Positions 33,045 through 45,445 of a stretch of 64,000 nucleotides of DNA are shown in pieces. Numbering within the stretch: position 1 is the first letter of the stretch; the number at the start of each line of letters is the position of its first letter. The stretch lies in the NCBI GenBank assembly GCA_030765065.1, contig CM060988.1, positions 200,940,565 to 201,004,564 on the forward strand, written 5' to 3'. Made by a program: the position numbers and the translations under genes. The notes under the pieces are model-generated. The model worked only from the letters and a program-made list of their open reading frames with translations, did not search any database and was not told the origin of the DNA. Source of the DNA: Deroplatys truncata. Its lineage: Eukaryota; Arthropoda; Insecta; Mantodea; Mantidae.

Positions 33045-33815
33045 GTTTCTACCTGCAGTAGTTAGAGGAAGTATTATGGTATCAGGAAATGCTTGTTTTG
33101 AGGCCCACTAAATTAAATGTCGGATATACAGCAAACTTGGTATCTTACAAGGATGGAACACAAAGATTTTCAAGAAAATCCCCACCCCAACTACCCTTTA
33201 CATGGAACATTTTTCAAAAATATTGATTTTCTAAAAAAATGGTTAATGATTTTAATTAAAATATTATATATTAAAAGATATTTACATGACAAAAAAAGGT
33301 ATATCTTGAATTTTCTGGGAATAGCCCTTGAAGTTCTCTTCATTCGAAAGGAATTTTGTATAATCTTGTATAACTGGTTAATGTTAAGCGATAGACGAAA
33401 ATGTACTACACAAAAAATGTTTATCTCTTTAAAACACACAATGTATTTCAAATAAGCTCTTTTTTTTGTGGCTAAGCCATTTATGAGATATCTGTTATTA
33501 ATGGTTCAAATTGTTCATCACTTGCTAATCCTCTTAAAGTCCTGTCAACATTCAGTTGTTTCTCGCAATTGCATGGAACCAGTATGGAATTTTAGGGCCA
33601 GCACATAACGTGCTGTTATTAAACATTTGACTATCACTGTTCCCTTTGTATCTATAACGGAATGTGTAATGTAGCTGTTTCTGTAAAGGTTTATTTGGAT
33701 TAAAACATAGTAAATAGAAAAATAAGCTTTAGTAAGACTAGTTTGTATACCCACTAATAAACAATAGAAGGTAGAGAAAGTCATGTGAATGTATAACATC
33801 AGATAAGTCATATTA
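33045..33815 (+). repeat. Family R, long copy
   Basis: It runs from cctgcagtagttagaggaagtattatgg to gtagagaaagtcatgtgaatgtataacatcag. It lacks the first few tens of bases and a segment near the toll of gcataactc. Confidence 0.75.
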
Positions 33816-35204
33816 CAAGTTAAAATGAAGTGCATGCAAATCATAAAGACACATTTTAATTAAAATTCCCTTAAGATCACTTTTAAAATTACTTTTAGAT
33901 TTAATATTAACAGGCAAGAAATTGAACAAATTCAAACCATAGACCATAGGAGGTTTATTAAATTATGGTGAGTGATGCACTGGAATGTTAAAATTATGTC
34001 TCATATGGGGATCATACGTAGAAGATCACATTTCTAAGAAAGTAACTTCTGTTAATAAATAGCCAACTCCATTAATTATAAAATCCGTAGATTAGTAATG
34101 TATTAAAAGGATTCTCTGATATCCATACTCACAATACATCGTATAATGTGTTTTTGGGCAATAAATACCTCATGAATCTTGACCCTCATATGCCAAACAA
34201 GATTTAATATGTGCAAAGTAAAACAAAACATTAAGACACCATCTCAAAACATGTAATTGGTAACAACAAACATTTAGTTTTTAATTAATTCAACACAATC
34301 AGCTGGCCAAGATATATGTTCATAAAAAATAATTCCTAAGAATTTAGTGCGCTGAAGACAACACAGATTCTGACCAAATATATTAAAACTTCATTACTCA
34401 AGGTTCCTTTTAATAACTAATTAGCTACTATTTATTAACTTGGACATGCAGGCATTGTTTACTGGAGTGAAGCAACAGTCGTGTTAATGCAGTATTGTTT
34501 ATGTCATGATCATTGGTGAAGCAGGTCATGCATAGTTAAACATACAAGAGGTAAAGCCCTTAAAAAAGGTGAGAAAATGATAGTTTTGAATGTATTAAAC
34601 TTTTTGTTTGGGTATTATTATCATTAAATTAATATTGGAAGCAGCTGGTGTGTCTATGAATGCTGTTTCCATTGAGGAACTGTAAAAATGTAGAGAAAGA
34701 AAAGGAATTGAAGTGCAGTGTTTTAGGCAAAAAGGACATATGGTTCAAGGTGTCTAGCTTTTTCTTAAACAAAGAGGCCCCTACCATAGATAAGGCACTT
34801 TATGTGGTAAACAGTAATCTAATATATTTGTAACATTTCTTCATTCATTTAGATCAAAAAGTATAGGGCTGGTCTATTGAAACATAGCAGTTGGTTAATA
34901 CAAAATTCGAAGGTAATGATGGCAGTTTCTTGAGCTACCAAAAGGAAACATCTGAGGAAAGAGAAGAAGCTCCTCCATATGTTCGTGAGATGTCAAGCAC
35001 AGAGTGATATGTGCATTGTTCATGTGAGAACCTATTTTTGGGCAAAAAAAAAGCTACCTATAATGATTTTATAAGTAATAATGTAGAAGCGGTTGATAAG
35101 TATTTCAAATGAAAATGACCGAGGAGAAGGAAAACACATTTACCCTCTTCACATAAGTAGAATTACCTGGACATGTTTCAAGAGTCCCTTGCTCTCGTCA
35201 GCTG
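33816..35204. other. Intergenic sequence, nothing recognised
   Basis: AT-rich sequence beyond the receptor gene, with no supportable gene or repeat. Confidence 0.45.
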
Positions 35205-36110
35205 CTGACCTACTGGATGGTGGTTGTTTTATTGTGCTGTATCTGCCTGTGTTGATCATCTGTGATGGTATCTGGTGAGGGTTTGATGTACTTGCTGAGT
35301 TTGTCCTCTGCTTGTTCTTCCAACTGTACAGTTTCTCCCAAGCGGATAGTTCCATAGGTTTTGAGACTTATTTTAACAGTTTCACATCCGGGTCTATTTT
35401 GTGGGTTTTGTTCCCAAAAATGATATGCAACAGCAGATTTTTCAGTTTGTTTTTGGTGAATGTTCCTGAAGTGTTCTTTTCTGTGCGTTTCAATATTTCT
35501 TTTGGATTTCCCAATGTATTTCATGTTGCATTCTAGGCATTCTATGGCGTATATTCTGTACTTTTGTTCTGAGGAACTTGATCTTTCAACTTTGAACTTA
35601 GGAGATTTTTAATGCTGTGTTTGTTATAAAAGTGTGGATGGTATGTAAATTTGCGGAAACTGTACTGTGTTTTGACTGGTTTGACAGTGGAAACTTCTGT
35701 AATCTTCTTCTTTCTTTTGAATTTATTTTCTTTATTATAGTGGATTTTCTGAAACCATTGGCGACTGTGTGTTTAGTATGTGGTCAAATTCTGTTCTGTA
35801 CTCTGTGTAATTCATGCGGATGTTAACCAACCTATATGCTAGGCTGTTGAACAACGCATATTTATGACTGCCTGGATTGTAGCTATTATCTTTTATGTAA
35901 TTGTCTGTATGTGTGGCCTTCCTATGTATACCAAAGCTAATTTTGGGGTTCCTCATAATCTTCAGATCTAAAAATGGGAGGTAGCTGTCTTTTTCAGTTT
36001 CTATTGTAAATTTGATTGACTTTTCTTGTAGGTTTAATACTTTGAGCGCATCTTGTAATTGTTTCTCTGGAACTATTTTAAATTTTAAAAATCCAAGGGA
36101 ATGCTATTGT
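35205..36110 (-). pseudogene. Penelope-like retroelement remnant (RT end plus GIY-YIG-type endonuclease)
   Basis: The minus strand reads YLPFLDLKIMRNPKISFGIHRK, then a H-T-D-N-Y-I ... P-G-S-H-K-Y-A ... Y-R-L segment, as in the end of Penelope-like reverse transcriptases. After a break, ECLECNMKYIGKSKRNIE with H-R-K-E-H at about 35560-35470 resembles the C-terminal GIY-YIG endonuclease, followed by V-A-Y-H-F-W. Stops and frame changes separate the parts. The 5' part of the element is absent. Confidence 0.65.
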
Positions 36111-36299
36111 GATGTGTTTTTAAAAAAATCCCATATAAAGATTTTCATAAATATAATGCCTAATGTTTTTATCACCACTCTTTAAAATGAGATTAAATTT
36201 GTGCTTTGTTGTTAACACGTATTGACTGACAAAAAATACTTATCACAAAGCGTACACAATAAAACCGCTCCATCAGTTGAAAAGAGGGCACCAAATTTA

Positions 36300-36835
36300 C
36301 CAACATAACTAATGCCAGGACTTTTGAAGAAACTAGCAAGAGGGGCCACCATTCTGCCTCAGTGATTGATTTGGTGGGAAGTAAGCTATGATGATGTCAC
36401 AAAGCTGCATTTCTGCCAAAAGTGGTTAAAGAACATGGCCAGAGCATATGAAACCACCTTCCTTGAGGTTGTACTGAAAGATTTGAACACCACTTTGTTA
36501 AAGAATGGGTACTGGACCTTCCAGCAAGATTCTGCACCAACTCATAAGGCAAGATGCACTCAATCTTGTTTTGAGACAAATGTTCCAGGTTTTATTGCTC
36601 TTCAAGATAGGCCCTCTAGCATCTCTGACTGAACCCCTTTGTCAATACTTGAGAATACTCCTTGTAAGAAATGGCACCTCAAATACCGACTCTCTCAAAC
36701 AATCCCTGGAGTCAGCAGTGGCAGAGTGCATGCTGCCATTGACGAATGGCCCAATAGACTTAGCTCCTGTATCAAGGCAAAACGGGATCAGTTTGAAAAA
36801 TAATATATGCATTTAGCACAGAATAAATGTGGATG
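36300..36835 (+). pseudogene. Mariner/Tc1-like transposase C-terminal remnant
   Basis: The plus strand reads WWEVSYDDVTKLHFC, then WTFQQDSAPTHKARC (second catalytic Asp), then, with a frame change and lost residues, L-Q-D-R-P-S-S-I-S-D where the third Asp block normally is, and then a tail with A-A-I-D-E-W-P and C-I-K-A-K. The order matches a transposase common in insects. The N-terminal half is missing. Confidence 0.7.
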
Positions 36836-36842
36836 TCATATA

Positions 36843-37796
36843 AAAAAATCTGATGTGTTACACTCACATGACTTTCTCTACTCTTGTATAAACTATTTTT
36901 TACAAACTCTTATTCTCCATCTATTTCATATTAATCGGGATAAACATTTGCAGAAACGATCTTTTGACATGCAAAGAGAATTACATTTTACACATAGCGA
37001 CCAGTTCTAAAAATATTTGACTATCGCTTAAGGCGTTCCCCATGTTTTGTATTTACAAGGGTAATATAGAAATACAGTAGCCTTTAAGCATTGACATATC
37101 CCTTAATAGCTGGTTGCTAGGTGCAGCACCATTCCCTTTCCCACAGATTAATACTCTTTGCATATCCAAGACAAAAAAATGAATAATGAATTCCCATTTG
37201 AGAAAATAAGTATTGAAAAATTTAAGGGAATAACAAGCAATATCTCAAAAATGGTTCACTCAACAAAAACATGTATGACATAAATTGTGTATTTTAACGT
37301 GATCTAAATTTTTTGTGTAGTAAAATTTTGTCTATCTCTTATGGTTTACCAGTTATGCAAAAGTCGTTCACAATGAAGAATACTTTTGGAGACATTTCCA
37401 GAAAATTCGAGATATACATTTTATTTGTCATGAAAATATCTTAAACATATGATATTTTAATCAAAATCGTTAGAGCCATTTTTGAGAAAATTAAAATTTT
37501 CGAAAAATGTTTCATGTAAAGGGTAATCTGGGATGGGGGGATTTTCTTGAAAACCTTCATGTCGCATCTCTGGAAGATACTGAACCTAAATACCACGTTT
37601 GGTGTTTATCCGACTGTTCGTTTCTGAGTTATGCTGTTCACAGACAGACACACACATGGACATGTTTCCAAAAATGTTTTTTTTTGGATTCAGGGGGTCT
37701 CAAAACATATATTTCTGATGAAATCTCGGTATCGAATTTTTGGGTGGAATACAATACTTCCCCTACTTACTATACGTAGTAGAGAAAGTAAAAATG
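36843..37796 (-). repeat. Family R, full-length minus copy
   Basis: It runs from tctgatgtgttacactcacatgactttctctactc to ttactatacgtagtagagaaagtaaaaa, about 950 bp, carrying both terminal ACTTTCTCTACT-type ends. Confidence 0.8.
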
Positions 37797-37959
37797 GTAA
37801 AATGAATTGTTGCCACTATAAAAAAACTTCTAACAGAACTTATGGCTAGACTAGGTATATTTTGTTTAATTTATTTTGAAGATTGAGAAGTTAGTAACAG
37901 CGATGTGTCATAATTTAAAATAGAGTTGGAGGTTGTTGCACTACATCAGTAAAAGGTTC
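37797..37959. other. Spacer between family R copies
   Basis: Short spacer without identifiable content. Confidence 0.4.
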
Positions 37960-38275
37960 TTTTGAAGAAATCTTTTATTTGTCACACAAGTATTTTCAAT
38001 GTATGTATTTTAGTCAAAATCGTTAAAAGCCATTTTTAAGAAAAAAACTAAAAGTATAAGAAAATTTTTTTCATGTAAAGTTTAGCTTGGGGTGGGGGTA
38101 TTTTCTTGAAAATCTTTGTGTTGCATCCTCGGAAGATGTTGAGCTTAAATATAAGTATCACATTTATTATGCTGTTCGTAGTGCTTTTTCTAAAATTGCC
38201 TCTTATGTATTCAGGGAACCTCAGTATGGGTTTTTTGGGTGAAATACAATACCTCCTCTGCTTAAAACAGGTAAG
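37960..38275 (-). repeat. Family R minus fragment (5' part)
   Basis: It contains tttatttgtcacacaagtatttt, ggtgggggtattttcttgaaaatc and ttgcatcctcggaagatg, and ends near the family's start. Confidence 0.65.
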
Positions 38276-38699
38276 CAGCAGAGAAAATTGTGTTCTTATA
38301 AACATTGTAAGTTAATGGTGTCCAGCATAGACATTTAAGTGGATGGCGGCTATTTGTGTTGTTTTGTATTACACGTGAAATGTGTTCTTGCTGGCCAAAC
38401 TGTGTATTGCATGTACCTTTATTGTACGCTGCAGTGTAAATATAATTAGTGTATCTACTTTTAAATTTATGTAAATATAGTGCATTACTTTATAAACAGC
38501 AATTTTTTCTGTGTTGCATAACGTCTACTATAGATGTAATAAAACCTGTTCAAGATGTGATGTGATCCTAAACATTTTTCCTTTTGGTGAGGTTTTTTTT
38601 ATTATTTGCATATTCCAGAAAGTTTTCCTATAGATAGTTTAACATCATTTGCAAACACCATGCAAAATAGTTGTGATATCATGCATTTTATTTTTAAAA
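38276..38699. other. Intergenic sequence, nothing recognised
   Basis: AT-rich sequence with no supportable feature. Confidence 0.4.
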
Positions 38700-39071
38700 G
38701 AATCTTGTTACATTCACATGAGTTTCTCTACCTTTATTAGTGGGTATTCAAACTATTCTTATGAAAGCTTATTTTTTATCTACTTCATTTTAATTGAGAT
38801 AAGCCTTTGCAGGAATAGCTACATTACACATTTCGTTATAAACACAAAGAGAACAGCAATAGTCAAATGTTTAAGAACTGACACTATATGCTGGCGTTAA
38901 AATTCCATACTGTTTCCATGACATCATGAGAAACAACTGAATGTTGGCAGGACTAATGACGAAGTACTAAACCATTAATAATGTAGCTCGGAAATGGCTG
39001 ATACCACAAAAAAAAGTTATTTGAAATAAATTGTGTGAGGTTTACATTTTTTTTGTATGGTAAGTTTTTGT
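38700..39071 (-). repeat. Family R minus copy, part 1 of 3
   Basis: It begins cttgttacattcacatgagtttctctacc and stops at aagtttttgt, the duplicated target of the SINE pair. The copy continues at 39712 and again at 42836. Confidence 0.75.
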
Positions 39072-39394
39072 CTAGCTAGACCACTTGCCTCCCACCAAGG
39101 CAGCCCGGGTTCAATCCCAGGATCCCTCCTATGGGATTCGTGGTGTACAAAGTGGAGGCTGGGTTCTCTGCTCCCCCTCCCCCATTTATTATTTCACGAA
39201 TTGCTCCATCATTGTCTTTCCTCTCATCCATTTTGCTTCATTTCATATCATCTTCTTCCCTCACTCTCATACCTGGCTACAGGCCAATTCCCTGTTCAGG
39301 TTCTTCATTCTCTAATTCAATGTTCCTCTGCTCCTCTCAAGCCTGTGACCCTAGGCATGGTTGTAAGGCCTACATACAAGGAGGACAATCAATA
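39072..39394 (+). mobile_element. SINE-like element (family B type) with tRNA-like head
   Basis: The head gtctagctagaccacttgcc... gggttcaatccc contains a good B box. The body ends in acaatcaataaattg. Together with the following SINE A it is flanked by AGTTTTTGT at 39063-39071 and 39712-39720. Confidence 0.6.
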
Positions 39395-39711
39395 AATTGA
39401 GTTTTATTTATGGACACTCTTTAACAACTAAGGTTCTTAGCGTTCCATTCTATATTGGGCATGAAAGACCAGAAGTTTTGCTCAGAAGCCCCTTTATCAG
39501 GCTTGAGGTTCTTTTATGTGCTGTAAATATACGACATGGGACCACCAGCTTTACTTCCCTTCCTCAAGAAGCCATGCTAAGGATTTTTACACCTGAAAAA
39601 ATCCATCGTCCTCTGCTGGATTTGAACCCATTACCTTGGGAACTAGAGGCTAGCATGGTACTCCTAGATCACGGAGGATGATGCGAGGAAGGTAAGCCAA
39701 CTAAGGAAGTT
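39395..39711 (-). mobile_element. SINE family A minus copy
   Basis: A complete copy from ttgagttttatttatggac to gatcacggaggatgatg on the plus strand, with the tRNA-like head on the right (B box in reverse at about 39615-39630). It lies back-to-back with the preceding SINE inside a family R copy. Confidence 0.75.
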
Positions 39712-39866
39712 AGTTTTTGTTTATTGCTTAACTTTAGCCAGTTATACAAGGTTATACAAAATTCCTTCCGAATGAAGAGGACTTCACAGGCTATTCCCAG
39801 AAAATTCAACATAATACATTTTATTTGTCATGTAAATAGCTTAAATATGTGGTATCTTAATCAATG
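39712..39866 (-). repeat. Family R minus copy, part 2 of 3
   Basis: From agtttttgtttattgcttaac to tggtatcttaatcaatg, where the LINE begins. Confidence 0.75.
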
Positions 39867-42835
39867 TTAAGTCAAAGCCTGTGGTAGCAGACTTAGTCAG
39901 TTTAACCAAGGCAAACCAACCATGCCAAATTAATGGTCAAAAACAAAATTGTAATATGCTTAAAGTATTTCATTTAAACATACAATACATACAATCTAAG
40001 CTGTTAGCATTGACAAAAATACTAAATGAAGTAGATGCTGATATCTGCGTTATAACCGAGCATGGTGCAAAGAGGGACGAAATTTGTAATATTGAAAATT
40101 ATAAAATAGCTTCTAAATTCTGTAGGTGCTGGGGTTATGATTTACATAAAGCGAGAAATAAAGTTCATGGAACTAAATATAAAAGACTTATATATAGAGA
40201 AGGTTCTAGAAGCATCTGCAATTAAAATCGCCACTAACCTTGGTAATGTTGTTGTATTTGGAATATACCGCTCGCCCTCATCTTCTGTTAATGAATTTAT
40301 ATTACAACTAGAAATTATGCTCCAACAATATTTAAAGAGAGATGCTAAAGCTATCCTAACAGGAGATCTTAATATTAACCTTGACCCTAATGATAAATCA
40401 TACAAACGCCTAAAAGAGGTTTTTAATTCATATAATATAAAAGATTTAATTGAAGAACCCACTAGAGTAACTGATAGTACTTCATCTACCATTGACCATA
40501 TTGCATCTAATGTAACAGAAATATCCTCTACGGTTTTAGAAACCTATATCTCCAATCACTATGCCCAACTGACTAACTTTAATGTATCCAAACATGAAAT
40601 AGCAAGTAAAGAAAGTAGAACAGTAAGACACTTAAGTAGTGAAAACTTAAATATCTTAATAAATACTTTAGCTGTAATAGACTGGGAATGTACATTATGT
40701 AATATTGGTAATGTAAATGATAAACAAACCAGTTTTATAACGTATTTAAATTGAATCTTGATGCTACATGTCCAAAAATAAATGTGAATGTAAATAACAC
40801 TGCAAAGAAAAAAGTAAAATTACCATTAACAACGATGAAACTGAAAGAGAAAATGAAAGATATGTATGTACTGTATAAAAGTTCCTCACTGGAGTATTAT
40901 AAAAATAAATATAAAACTATGAGACATGAGTATCTCAGTAATTTGAAAGCTGTTAAAATAAATGCATATAGAGGAAGCATGAGAAAATCCAAAAATGTCA
41001 GTAAAACAGCCTGGGGCTTAATAAATGAAGCGAGAAGATATCCTGAATTATATAAAAACATAAAACTGAACATAAATGGGGAAGTGGTTCATGATCCGGT
41101 CACTATAAGTAAACAATTTAATGATTATTTCATAAATGCACCTACACGGATAGCTAGTAGACCAAATTCTGTAAATGCCAATATTAATACCATGACAAAT
41201 ACTTCTTTCTTTCTCAGACCAGTTACAGAAGATGAGATAATTAAAATAATCAACAACCTGCCGAGTAAAAAAAGTAGTGGGTGGGATGAAATCAGCTCAT
41301 TTCTATTAAAAGTATGTAAATATGTTATTGTAAAACCATTAACCTATCTGATTAATTTCTCCATTGAACAGGGACAATTTCCAGAAATGTTGAAACTAGC
41401 GATAATCAGACCAGTATTCAAAAAAGGGGATGAACTAAATATTGACAATTATAGACCTATAGCCTTAACATCGGAGGTAGCTAAATTGTTTGAAAGGATC
41501 CTGCTGTTAAAACTGGATGATTATCTAAGTAAATTCAACATATTAAGGAAGTTTCAACATGGGTTTAGAAAAGGGAAATCCACCATTTCTGCCATTAACC
41601 AGTCTGTACATGAAATAATTGGGAATTTAGAAAACAATGAGAAGGTCAGTACATTATTTTTTGATTTATCTAAGGCTTTTGACTGTGTCAACCATAATAT
41701 ATTAATTAGTAAATTGGAAAACCACGGCATAAGAGGATTACCCCTGGACCTAATCCGTAGTTATCTGGTTGGAAGAAAACAAGTTACGGAAATAACATAC
41801 AAAAAAGGGCGATGTATACAACAAATCAAATCACATTTGGGATCTGTGAAATATGGCGTACCACAAGGCACTGTGCTGGGACCATTATTATTTATTATCT
41901 ACATTAATGACATTAAAAATCCACCAAATACTTCAGTGATAACTTATGCAGATGACACCACAGCTGTATGCTGGAATAAAACAGTAGAAGGATTAAATAC
42001 TACCATAAACAATACCACCTTCTCTTTGCTGAATTACTTCAAATCGATAAATCTACACTGCAACATGCAAAAAACTAGAGTGATGCAATTCAATAAAAAT
42101 GATGGTAAAATATCACTAAAAGTTGATAATAATATTCTGGATGTAAAATCACATAAATTTTTAGGTCTTATTGTTGATAACAAGCTAACATGGGTTGAGC
42201 ATATTGAACATGTATGTGCTAAAATTAGTAAAACAGTGTATCTACTCAGATATTTCAACAACATAGTGGTGGTAACATATTGAAACTAATATACTATGGA
42301 TGTTTTTATCCACACATACTCTATGGGATTGAAATCTGGGGTGCTGCTGCAAAAATGCATATGGATAAATTACTTATATACCAAAAGAAATACATCAGAA
42401 TCATGTTTAACCTAAAACCAAGAGAATCGTGTAGGGAAACCTTTGTTAACAATAAATTGCTTACTATTTACTCTCCCTATGCATATAGGACAATAATGTA
42501 TGTAATAGATAAGTACAAACCAATTAAAAACAACCAAATCCATGAACATAATACAAGAGGAAATTTGGACTACTTTAGGCATAGTGTAAAAAAACGTGTA
42601 TCTTTAAAGGATTTATATATTTCTGGAATCACGCTATTTAATAAATTACCACTGGAAATCAAATCTGTAGTTGATGTTTCTAAACAGCAATTCAAAAGGA
42701 AATTGAGGGTGTATCTACTAAACAAATGTCTGTATGATTTAAAGGATTTGTAAAGATGTATTTGTTTTGACATGTCCAAAATCAGATGTATGATAAACTG
42801 GATGAAATAAATTATTATTATTATTATTATTATTA
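39867..42835 (+). mobile_element. Non-LTR retrotransposon, nearly complete ORF2, frameshifted
   Basis: An apurinic endonuclease domain is followed by a reverse transcriptase. Endonuclease landmarks: FHLNIQYIQSKL (about 39970), ICVITEHG, GIYRSPSSS (about 40260), LTGDLNINLDPND (about 40357) and STIDHIASN (about 40485). RT landmarks: KKSSGWDEI (about 41270), NYRPIAL (about 41450), FFDLSKAFDCVN (about 41660), GVPQGTVLGPLLF (about 41855) and YADDTTAV (about 41945). The frame changes near 40130, 40750 and 42280, so it is not functional as read. No RNase H or second ORF is seen. It ends in ATTATTATT repeats at 42814-42835. The clade is probably jockey/CR1-like. It is inserted in a family R copy. Confidence 0.85.
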
Positions 42836-43152
42836 GAGCCATTTTTGTGAAAACCCAAAATTTTAAAAAATTCATCCATGTAAAGGGTAGTTTTGGGTAG
42901 AAGGATTTTTTTGAAAACCTTTGTGTCACATCTTTGGAAGATACTGAACCTAAATACCAAGTTTGGTACTTATCAGACATTTCGTTTTTGAGTTATCCTG
43001 TTCACAGACACATACACATGGATGTTTTTCTAAAAATCCTTTTGGGGGGGATTCAGGGGCCTTAAAACATATATTTCTGGTGAAATCTCAACAACTAATT
43101 TTTGGGTGGAATGCAATGCCTTCTCAACGTACTATGTACATAGTAGAGAAAT
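42836..43152 (-). repeat. Family R minus copy, part 3 of 3
   Basis: It resumes with agagccatttttgtgaaaac and ends with cgtactatgtacatagtagagaaataat, the 5' end of family R. Confidence 0.75.
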
Positions 43153-43616
43153 AATAGCTCACCTTACATATGCAGTTTTACACCTACTGCATAATCCATA
43201 TTATATAAGTTACATTGATTATTTTTATAACAAAATCCAATGTTTCTCACAATAAGTCATTCCAAGCAATAGACAACAGTGAAGAAAAAACACACATTTG
43301 CAACTGCAATTCCTTTCTTGTGTCCTTGACGTGGTCTCCACTCAGGTATGTATATTTTCAAAGAAACATTTTACCTTGATGACCTACATTTGTAGTTTCC
43401 TTGGAACTAAACTATGTCCCTCCCCTAAAATATATATAACATATTTGTAGTTTCCTTGAAAGTACAGTATATCTCAAAACAATGTGTTTTAATATCACAT
43501 ATTTATGTTTTAAGCAGGTACACACAATTTCCATTTCCATGTTGAACAGTTTGTGTATTATTCAGGAAAAATTACACTTAGTATATGATTTTCACCAGGA
43601 CCAAAACTTTGAAGGT
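43153..43616. other. Intergenic sequence, nothing recognised
   Basis: No supportable feature. Confidence 0.4.
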
Positions 43617-43772
43617 AAATTAAATTAAGTTTTATTTATAGACGTTTCATAACTGCTATGGTTCTTAGTGTTCCATTCTATATTGCGTATGAAAGACCCT
43701 AAATTTTGCTCAGAGGCCTCTTTATCAGGCTTGAGGTTTCTTTTACGTGCCGTAAATCTATGACACTTAAAC
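43617..43772 (-). mobile_element. SINE family A minus copy, truncated
   Basis: The 3' half of the body only (attaagttttatttatagacg... cgtgccgtaaatctatgacac). The head and the proximal body are missing. Confidence 0.65.
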
Positions 43773-44029
43773 AACAATATCTGTACACATATTAAATAGT
43801 GTTAAAAAGCGCTATACAAGTACAAAACGATTAGTAAGATAACCTTAATACTGTATTTTGGGATAGATATTAACACCTCCAGTCTGTAACCCTCCCACCC
43901 TTTTAAGGATCCTTTATTTTATACGAGAATCCTGGCGTAACAACAACCACCTTTGCCATATTGTCAATAGTGTGCATGCATGTAGGGGATTGCTAACCTT
44001 TCAGAGTTAAGCAAATCTGCTAGATTGGC
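43773..44029. other. Intergenic sequence, nothing recognised
   Basis: No supportable feature. Confidence 0.35.
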
Positions 44030-45115
44030 AAGGTTTTAAGTTACTGTTATTGTTCTCCGACCACAAAAAGGTGCAAGAAGTAGTAATAGCAATTTGAGGC
44101 AGTATTTTAATACCTGAATAATTTCAATTGTTATTTAAAATAATTAAATTCAATAACAGCCTGCCTTGAAACAATATGTATGTAATAATTATTTAAATTG
44201 TGTGCAACAGTCATTGCAAATGCTTATTTTTATTGTAAACATATTTTATTAATATTATGTGAATACATTACATACTCTAATAATGCAAGAGCTGTGAGAA
44301 TAATAAGTTTTAAGTTGCTAACAATGAGTAATAATGAGGTAATTGTGGCAATAATGTGTTTACAGTTTTGAAATGTACTGGTCATGATTACAGCAACGAT
44401 GACGTAAATTCTGTAACAGTTTTAAAATTAGCCAATCAACAGCAAAGAAAAGTTTTAAGTTAAATGCAGAAATTCTATTGGACTAGAATTAGCCAATCAG
44501 AGACTTGCATTACCAAAGCTTATGGGTTTTGACCGTTGAGGTTACTCAGTTGCTGGCGAGAATTGGTGGAGTATAGATGGGAAAATGTGTTCTCTACGGG
44601 CGTTTAGTAAAAACAGATATATGCGCTAAGTGAATGTATAAAAGTTTCTCACAGTTCTTTAAAAAGTATAGTGGTTTATAAATATGTGCAAGAATTTAAA
44701 TAAAAGAAGTTAATTTAAAAGTTTAATTCTGTGACGTCTACAATAATTGTCATACCGCGCCCTACCCAAGATACATGACTCTAAAGTAAGACTGACGCAG
44801 CCGAGGCAAATTCAAACAGTAATATTACGTAAGCATAAAATTCAAACCAACGCCCAAAGAGTGTTACAAATTACATAAAACAATTCTTCAAGTTTGCGTA
44901 AACATATATTATGCAACAACTGCAGCAAATGATCTTCAAGTTGGCTTCCAAGCATGTGGCCAACAACAACAGTAAAAGAAAACAACTACTACAATTTGGC
45001 TCCTAATTGCGGGGCAGATAAAATATTTCACCTAATTTATTATGCCATAAAAGAGTTGAACATTTCGTACTTCAAATTGGCTTCCATACGTGGGGCAGTT
45101 AAATGTAAAGCATCC
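44030..45115 (+). mobile_element. Family U element, second copy
   Basis: It shares tttgaggcagtattttaatac, acagcctgccttgaaac, aagagctgtgagaataataag, ccaatcagagacttg, gactgacgcagccgaggc and catacgtggggcag, in order, with the reversed copy at 8428-9880. It has lost the outer inverted repeats but shows the state without the 9626-9800 hairpin. Confidence 0.65.
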
Positions 45116-45235
45116 ACCTATCATTTGTTCTTCAAATTTCTTATTTATTATCCCTTTTTTGAAACCGTGCATGTGCACAGTAATTTTAGGAGTAACTGTG
45201 GAATTAATTGTTCTTTCACACAAGCTGCATGTTGG

Positions 45236-45445
45236 AAAGCTAGAATCAGACAACTGAAAAATTCAATGCCATAGCCGGGATTTGGACCACAGCTCTCCCG
45301 GTCTCCGTCCATTGCTCTAACCACTGAGCTACCATGGCAACATGCCGGTAGGACATTAAATTCCAAACATGCGAATCAGTTGGGGAATTTAATGTCCCAA
45401 TCCCGGCTATGGCATTGAATTTTTCAGTTGTCTGATTCTACCTTT
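45236..45445 (-). repeat. tRNA-like sequence within a fold-back of 40-bp arms
   Basis: The arms at 45242-45283 and 45402-45440 are inverted copies (gaatcagacaactgaaaaa... against ...tttttcagttgtctgattc). On the minus strand, 45340-45270 reads tggtagctcagtggttagagc (a good A box) and tggtccaaatccc (a B-box variant), so the left arm includes a tRNA-like SINE head. It does not fold as a complete tRNA by eye, so no tRNA gene is called. Confidence 0.6.

Noticed and set aside
45270-45340. True tRNA gene
   Set aside because: A and B boxes are recognisable, but I could not form a full cloverleaf with acceptor stem by eye, and it sits in an inverted duplication.
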